Below are positions 60,188 through 64,000 of a DNA stretch of 64,000 nucleotides, one piece after another. Within the stretch, counting starts at the first letter, position 1. Every line of letters starts with the position of its first letter. Both the position numbers and the translations under genes were made by a program. This DNA comes from Leptolyngbya sp. PCC 7375 (GTDB taxonomy: Bacteria > Cyanobacteriota > Cyanobacteriia > Phormidesmidales > Phormidesmidaceae): the NCBI RefSeq assembly GCF_000316115.1, contig NZ_JH993797.1, positions 5,194,486-5,258,485 on the forward strand. The letters run 5' to 3'. The notes beneath the pieces were generated by a model that was not told the DNA's origin, searched no databases, and was given only the letters and a program-made list of their open reading frames with translations.

Positions 60188-61327
60188 ATGCCAGCAACAA
60201 AATCAACAGCTCAGTCCGCTAAGCATAAAACCTCCAAGTCAGAGACAGTAGAAACTATTCTGCGGCAACACGCGGAGAAACAGTTTGCCACTGAACTAGC
60301 AGTCCTGGCTGAAGCTGATGACCGACAACGACCACCTAATTGGCAGCTGTCGCCCTGGGCAGTGGCCACCTATCTAATGGGTGGAACGCTGGATAGCGGA
60401 GCGGAGATTTCCGCTAAGTATGTGGGCAGTCGACGGCTGATGGAGGTTGCGATCGCCACACTTGCCACCGATCGCGCGCTCCTCCTTTATGGCATCCCAG
60501 GAACTGGCAAATCCTGGGTTTCCGAGCACTTAGCCGCTGCCATTGCCGGAGACTCCACCCTGCTGATCCAGGGCACAGCAGGTACCAGCGAAGAAGCCAT
60601 TCGCTACGGCTGGAACTACGCCCAGTTACTAGCCAAAGGACCTTCCATGGATGCCATTGTGCAAAGCCCGCTGATGAATGCCATGGCGACTGGCAAAATT
60701 ACCCGCGTAGAAGAACTCACCAGGATTCCAGCAGATGTGCAAGATACATTAATTACAGTATTATCAGAAAAGACATTGCCCATCTCTGAACTGGGGGAAG
60801 AGGTACAAGCCCAAAAAGGATTTAACGTTATTGCCACCGCCAATAATCGGGATAAAGGGGTAAACGAACTCTCCAGTGCCCTCAAACGACGCTTTAATAC
60901 AGTGATCTTGCCCGTACCTAGCCGGGTAGAAGAAGAAATTCAAATTGTACAGACCCGTGTGGAGAAGCTAGGACAAGCGTTAGAGTTACCGGCTGAAGCA
61001 CCTGCTCTCACTGAAATTCGACGGATCGTTACCATCTTCCGAGAGCTGCGTAATGGAGTAACCGAAGATGGTAAAACTAAACTGAAGTCTCCTAGTGGCA
61101 CCTTGAGTACAGCGGAGGCAATTTCTGTTGTGAATAGTGGTATGGCCTTAGCCGCTCACTTTGGCAACGGCAGCCTCGATGCTGAAGATTTAGCAGCAGG
61201 CATACAAGGCGCAGTCGTAAAAGACCCTGTACAGGATGCCGTAGTCTGGAAAGAGTATTTAGAAACCGTGGTGAAAGAGCGAGACGGATGGATGGATATT
61301 TATCGCGCTTGCCGGGAGTTGGCTTAA
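60188..61327 (+). CDS. MoxR-type AAA+ ATPase
   Basis: 379 residues. AAA+ core: Walker A LLYGIPGTGKSWVSEH near residue 100, a Walker-B-region ITRVEELTRIPADVQDTLI (acidic pair EE in place of the usual DE), sensor 1 IATANNRDKGVNEL, and arginine finger in LKRRFNTVILPVPSR. The lead-in (NWQLSPWAVATYLMGG) is specific to this subfamily. MoxR ATPases pair with VWA proteins to remodel or insert cofactors into partner complexes. The VWA gene two places downstream is the expected partner; DUF5682 starts 6 bases after the stop. Confidence 0.9.
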   Translation: MPATKSTAQSAKHKTSKSETVETILRQHAEKQFATELAVLAEADDRQRPPNWQLSPWAVATYLMGGTLDSGAEISAKYVGSRRLMEVAIATLATDRALLLYGIPGTGKSWVSEHLAAAIAGDSTLLIQGTAGTSEEAIRYGWNYAQLLAKGPSMDAIVQSPLMNAMATGKITRVEELTRIPADVQDTLITVLSEKTLPISELGEEVQAQKGFNVIATANNRDKGVNELSSALKRRFNTVILPVPSRVEEEIQIVQTRVEKLGQALELPAEAPALTEIRRIVTIFRELRNGVTEDGKTKLKSPSGTLSTAEAISVVNSGMALAAHFGNGSLDAEDLAAGIQGAVVKDPVQDAVVWKEYLETVVKERDGWMDIYRACRELA

Positions 61328-61333
61328 ATCATT

Positions 61334-63658
61334 ATGAGCATCCACATTTTTGGCATTCGTCATCACGGTCCAGGCTCTGCCAGAAGTCTTTTAAAATCAC
61401 TCCACGCCCTTCAACCCGACATCGTTCTCGTAGAAGGTCCCCCCGAAGGAAACGACGCGCTTGCTCTCCTTGCCCATGAGGACATGCAACCGCCTGTTGC
61501 CCTACTAATCTATGCCCCTGAACAGTCAGAGCAAGCGGCCTACTATCCCTTTGCAGTGTTTTCACCTGAGTGGCAAGCTATCCAGTACGGGCTAAAGCAG
61601 AATATTCCCGTACGCTTTATGGATTTGCCCCAGACACATCAGATGGCGGAGCGGCTAGCGCAACAGCAGCCTCAGGCAAAAAGTAAAGACGAAAGAAGTG
61701 AAGAGGAAAAGAATGAAGAGTCAGACAGAGCATTAGAAACAGAGGGTCAGTCTGATGGTTCTCCCAAATCCCAGGCTCCTGTTCGGCCAATTCCAGCAGA
61801 CCCGTTAGCTTGGTTAGCTGAAGCGGCAGGTTACAGTGATAGCGAACGCTGGTGGGAACATATGGTGGAGCAGCGTCAGGATAATACCGAGATTTTTGAG
61901 GCCATTTTGGAAGCGATGTCGACGCTGCGGCAAGAAATTGAGCAAACCCATCCATCAGATCTGGAAAATCCGCGAGATCGTCGAGAAGCGAAGCGAGAGG
62001 CCTATATGCGCCGCACGATTCGTCAGGCAAAAAAAGAGGGATTTGAAACAATCGCAGCGATTTGTGGTGCCTGGCATAGTCCGGCTTTATGTGAGCCCTT
62101 ACCAGCTCAAAAGCACGATAATGCATTACTTAAAGGACTACCCAAGCTCAAGGTAAAGGCCACCTGGATTCCCTGGACCTATGGAAGATTGTCCAGCGCT
62201 ACTGGCTATGGGGCTGGCATTAACTCTCCCGGTTGGTACGACCATCTTTGGCAGTCGTCCCGCCCTCAGAAAATAGCCATTGGTTGGATGACCCAGGTAG
62301 CAAGATTATTACGCCAGGAAGATATTGATGCGTCTTCTGCCAGCGTGATTGAGGCGGTACGATTGGCGGAGGCTCTGGCTGCGATGAGAGAGTCTGCGAT
62401 GCCGGGTCTGGATGAACTGAGTGAAGCCACCCAGACCGTACTTTGTTTTGGTGATGCAACACCCATGCAGCTGATTCACCAAAAGCTGATTGTCAGTGAG
62501 CGGCTGGGGCGGATTCCAGCAGAAACACCCTTAATTCCGCTTCAGCAAGACCTACAGCGCTTACAAAAACGCTTGCGACTCAAACCAGAAGCCAATGAAC
62601 GCCTTCTCACCCTGGATTTGCGTAAAGAAATAGATCTAGAACGTTCCCATCTGCTACACCGTTTGAGCCTGCTAGATATTCCATGGGGCCAACCCCAAAC
62701 CACCAGCGGTAAGGGCACCTTCAAAGAAGCCTGGCAACTACGTTGGCAACCCGAGCTCAGCCTTGCGGTAATTGAATCGGGACGTTGGGGCAACACCATC
62801 GGAGCAGCGGCCCAGACCTATGCCAAGTATCAGGTAGATATCGCCCCTGATTTGCCAGCGTTAACTAATTTGCTAGATAACGTACTGCTGGCCGCACTGC
62901 CCGATGCCGTCACCTATTTGCTGAGTCAATTGCAGGCAATGGCAGCAGTGTCCAGCGATATAGCCCACTTGATGGCAGCATTACCACCATTGGCAAATGT
63001 GTTGCGCTATCGTGATGTGCGCCAGACAGATGGGACGATCGTGGCCCAAGTGATAGATGGATTAGTGGCACGGATCTGCATTGGTTTACCGGGAGCCTGT
63101 GCGTCTTTAGATGATGATGCGGCAGCGGCCATGCTGAAGGCGATTAATCAGACCAATAGCGCGATTAAGCTACTGCAAAATGGGAACCATGGCATGGCAT
63201 GGTCGGCAGTGTTGTTAGTGTTATGCGATAAACAATCGCTCCACGGTCTCATCGCCGGACGCTGCTGCCGCTTGCTCCTCGACGAAGGCAGCCTAGAACC
63301 AGAAAAGGCTGCTCAGCGTATGGGCCTAGCCCTTTCCTTAGCCAATGCCCCCACCCAAGCGGCTGCTTGGGTTGAAGGCTTTTTACAAGGTAGTGGCTTG
63401 TTGTTGCTCCACGACGACATCATTTGGCAAGTCCTAGATGACTGGGTGACTAGCTTAACTAGTGAGCAGTTCACCGCCTTGTTACCACTGCTGCGTCGCA
63501 CCTTTACAGGTTTCTCACCACCTGAACGACGACAAATGGGAGAACGGGTGCGGGCTGGCAGCCGACAAACTCAAGTCACTGCCGTCACAGATTTTGACAC
63601 AGAGCATGCTGAATCAACCCTACCCCTCATCGCCCAGCTTTTAGGTCTGCAACTCTAA
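61334..63658 (+). CDS. DUF5682 protein with TraB/TIKI-like residues
   Basis: 774 residues. The N-terminal ~260 residues hold well-spaced polar motifs: IHIFGIRHHGPGSARSL (His10/His11), DIVLVEGPPEGN (Glu34), IPVRFMDLPQTH (Asp97), REAYMRRTIRQA near 220, and AAICGAWHSPAL near 243. This series (GxxH, VE, D, RxxxM, GxxH) parallels TraB/PrgY/TIKI and EreA/ChaN-like hydrolases, so metal-dependent hydrolase activity is possible (inference). A charged low-complexity loop follows Asp97 (KSKDERSEEEKNEESDRALE). The remaining ~500 residues are mostly helical. No signal peptide. Fourth gene of the operon. Confidence 0.8.
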   Translation: MSIHIFGIRHHGPGSARSLLKSLHALQPDIVLVEGPPEGNDALALLAHEDMQPPVALLIYAPEQSEQAAYYPFAVFSPEWQAIQYGLKQNIPVRFMDLPQTHQMAERLAQQQPQAKSKDERSEEEKNEESDRALETEGQSDGSPKSQAPVRPIPADPLAWLAEAAGYSDSERWWEHMVEQRQDNTEIFEAILEAMSTLRQEIEQTHPSDLENPRDRREAKREAYMRRTIRQAKKEGFETIAAICGAWHSPALCEPLPAQKHDNALLKGLPKLKVKATWIPWTYGRLSSATGYGAGINSPGWYDHLWQSSRPQKIAIGWMTQVARLLRQEDIDASSASVIEAVRLAEALAAMRESAMPGLDELSEATQTVLCFGDATPMQLIHQKLIVSERLGRIPAETPLIPLQQDLQRLQKRLRLKPEANERLLTLDLRKEIDLERSHLLHRLSLLDIPWGQPQTTSGKGTFKEAWQLRWQPELSLAVIESGRWGNTIGAAAQTYAKYQVDIAPDLPALTNLLDNVLLAALPDAVTYLLSQLQAMAAVSSDIAHLMAALPPLANVLRYRDVRQTDGTIVAQVIDGLVARICIGLPGACASLDDDAAAAMLKAINQTNSAIKLLQNGNHGMAWSAVLLVLCDKQSLHGLIAGRCCRLLLDEGSLEPEKAAQRMGLALSLANAPTQAAAWVEGFLQGSGLLLLHDDIIWQVLDDWVTSLTSEQFTALLPLLRRTFTGFSPPERRQMGERVRAGSRQTQVTAVTDFDTEHAESTLPLIAQLLGLQL

Positions 63659-63672
63659 TAATCGCAACACCC

Positions 63673-64000
63673 ATGGTCAGTAACTCTCAAGACACAGATA
63701 ACACAAAACGGCTCAGACGTTGGCGATTGATCCTCGGCGGTGGAGATGCTGATGGTATCTGCAGTGCTGATGGTGAAGGAGGGCTGAACTTAGGCAGTGG
63801 CGATATGGCTATGGATCAGGCCCTCGCCGCTCTCTATGATGACAAACAAGAACGCCGAGGTGGACTAGGTGGTTCTGCACCCAAAGTAGCCCGCTGGCTC
63901 GGGGATATTCGGCAATATTTCCCTAGCTCAGTGGTGCGGGTGATGCAGCAGGATGCGTTAGAGCGATTGAACCTGCATCAAATGCTGCTGGAGCCAGAAA
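63673..64000 (+). CDS. VWA/CoxE-like protein (N-terminal part, cut by window end)
   Basis: The frame from the ATG at 63673 runs open to the end of the window (109 residues seen). It begins MVSNSQDTDNTKRLRRWRLI, followed by LGGGDADG, DMAMDQALAALYDDKQERRG, GLGGSAPKVARWLGDIRQYF and VVRVMQQDALERLNLHQMLL. This is the typical opening of the VWA-containing proteins that close such MoxR operons; the VWA domain itself is outside the window. It starts 14 bases after DUF5682, so it completes the five-gene operon. Confidence 0.8.
   Translation, partial: MVSNSQDTDNTKRLRRWRLILGGGDADGICSADGEGGLNLGSGDMAMDQALAALYDDKQERRGGLGGSAPKVARWLGDIRQYFPSSVVRVMQQDALERLNLHQMLLEPE

Overview
This window looks like a chromosomal segment from a cyanobacterium, probably a filamentous or gliding, Leptolyngbya-like lineage. 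The HIP1 octamer GCGATCGC recurs throughout, for example near 4955, 5962, 8861, 13121, 38598, 45896, 52753, 57942 and 60448. Many genes are of cyanobacterial type: an HmpF-like coiled-coil protein, PatA-like regulator, lrtA, DUF2811, DUF2993 and ComFB. The species cannot be fixed from the sequence alone. No tRNA, rRNA or CRISPR array was seen.

Layout. 0-10.7 kb (+) is a surface-polysaccharide locus: glycosyltransferases, a methyltransferase, a WecG/TagA enzyme, a polyprenyl-phosphate sugar transferase, and two tandem O-antigen-ligase/Wzy-like proteins with TPR tails. 10.7-12.4 kb (-) holds a small exported protein and a type IV pilin with its own terminator. 12.6-14.1 kb (-) is glcD. 14.2-25.1 kb (-) is a complete chemotaxis-like operon in the order of the hmpABCDE locus of hormogonium-forming cyanobacteria; hmpF diverges from it at 25.6 kb. 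Polysaccharide, pilin and motility signalling genes therefore lie together in 27 kb.

27.4-46 kb is mostly housekeeping. It carries an S4-domain protein, an intact IS4-family element with a 9-bp target duplication placed one base past the lrtA stop, lrtA, lipB, ssb overlapping a nucleotidyltransferase/phosphomannomutase-like fusion, a methyltransferase, an RsbU-type phosphatase, argH, a ComFB protein, an SDR enzyme, a TPR protein and a Rieske oxygenase. Several hairpin terminators separate convergent genes.

47.0-50.5 kb is accessory and unusual. A cassette appears twice: a small secreted repeat protein, a long leader with DnaA-box-like sites, and a DUF2811 gene. Both copies of the secreted repeat gene are broken: one by an in-frame TAG, the other by loss of its 5' end. 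A decayed histidine-kinase fragment lies inside the first unit. 50.9-56.9 kb carries an FAD oxidoreductase, a transketolase/phosphoketolase-like enzyme, a multi-pass membrane protein and a YHS lipoprotein.

57.2-64 kb (+) is a tight five-gene operon: SWIM zinc finger, DUF5691, MoxR-type AAA ATPase, DUF5682 and a VWA/CoxE-like protein cut by the window end. Its function is not known to me. DUF5682 carries residues that look like the TraB/TIKI hydrolase pattern, and this operon is the best candidate for an undescribed system here.
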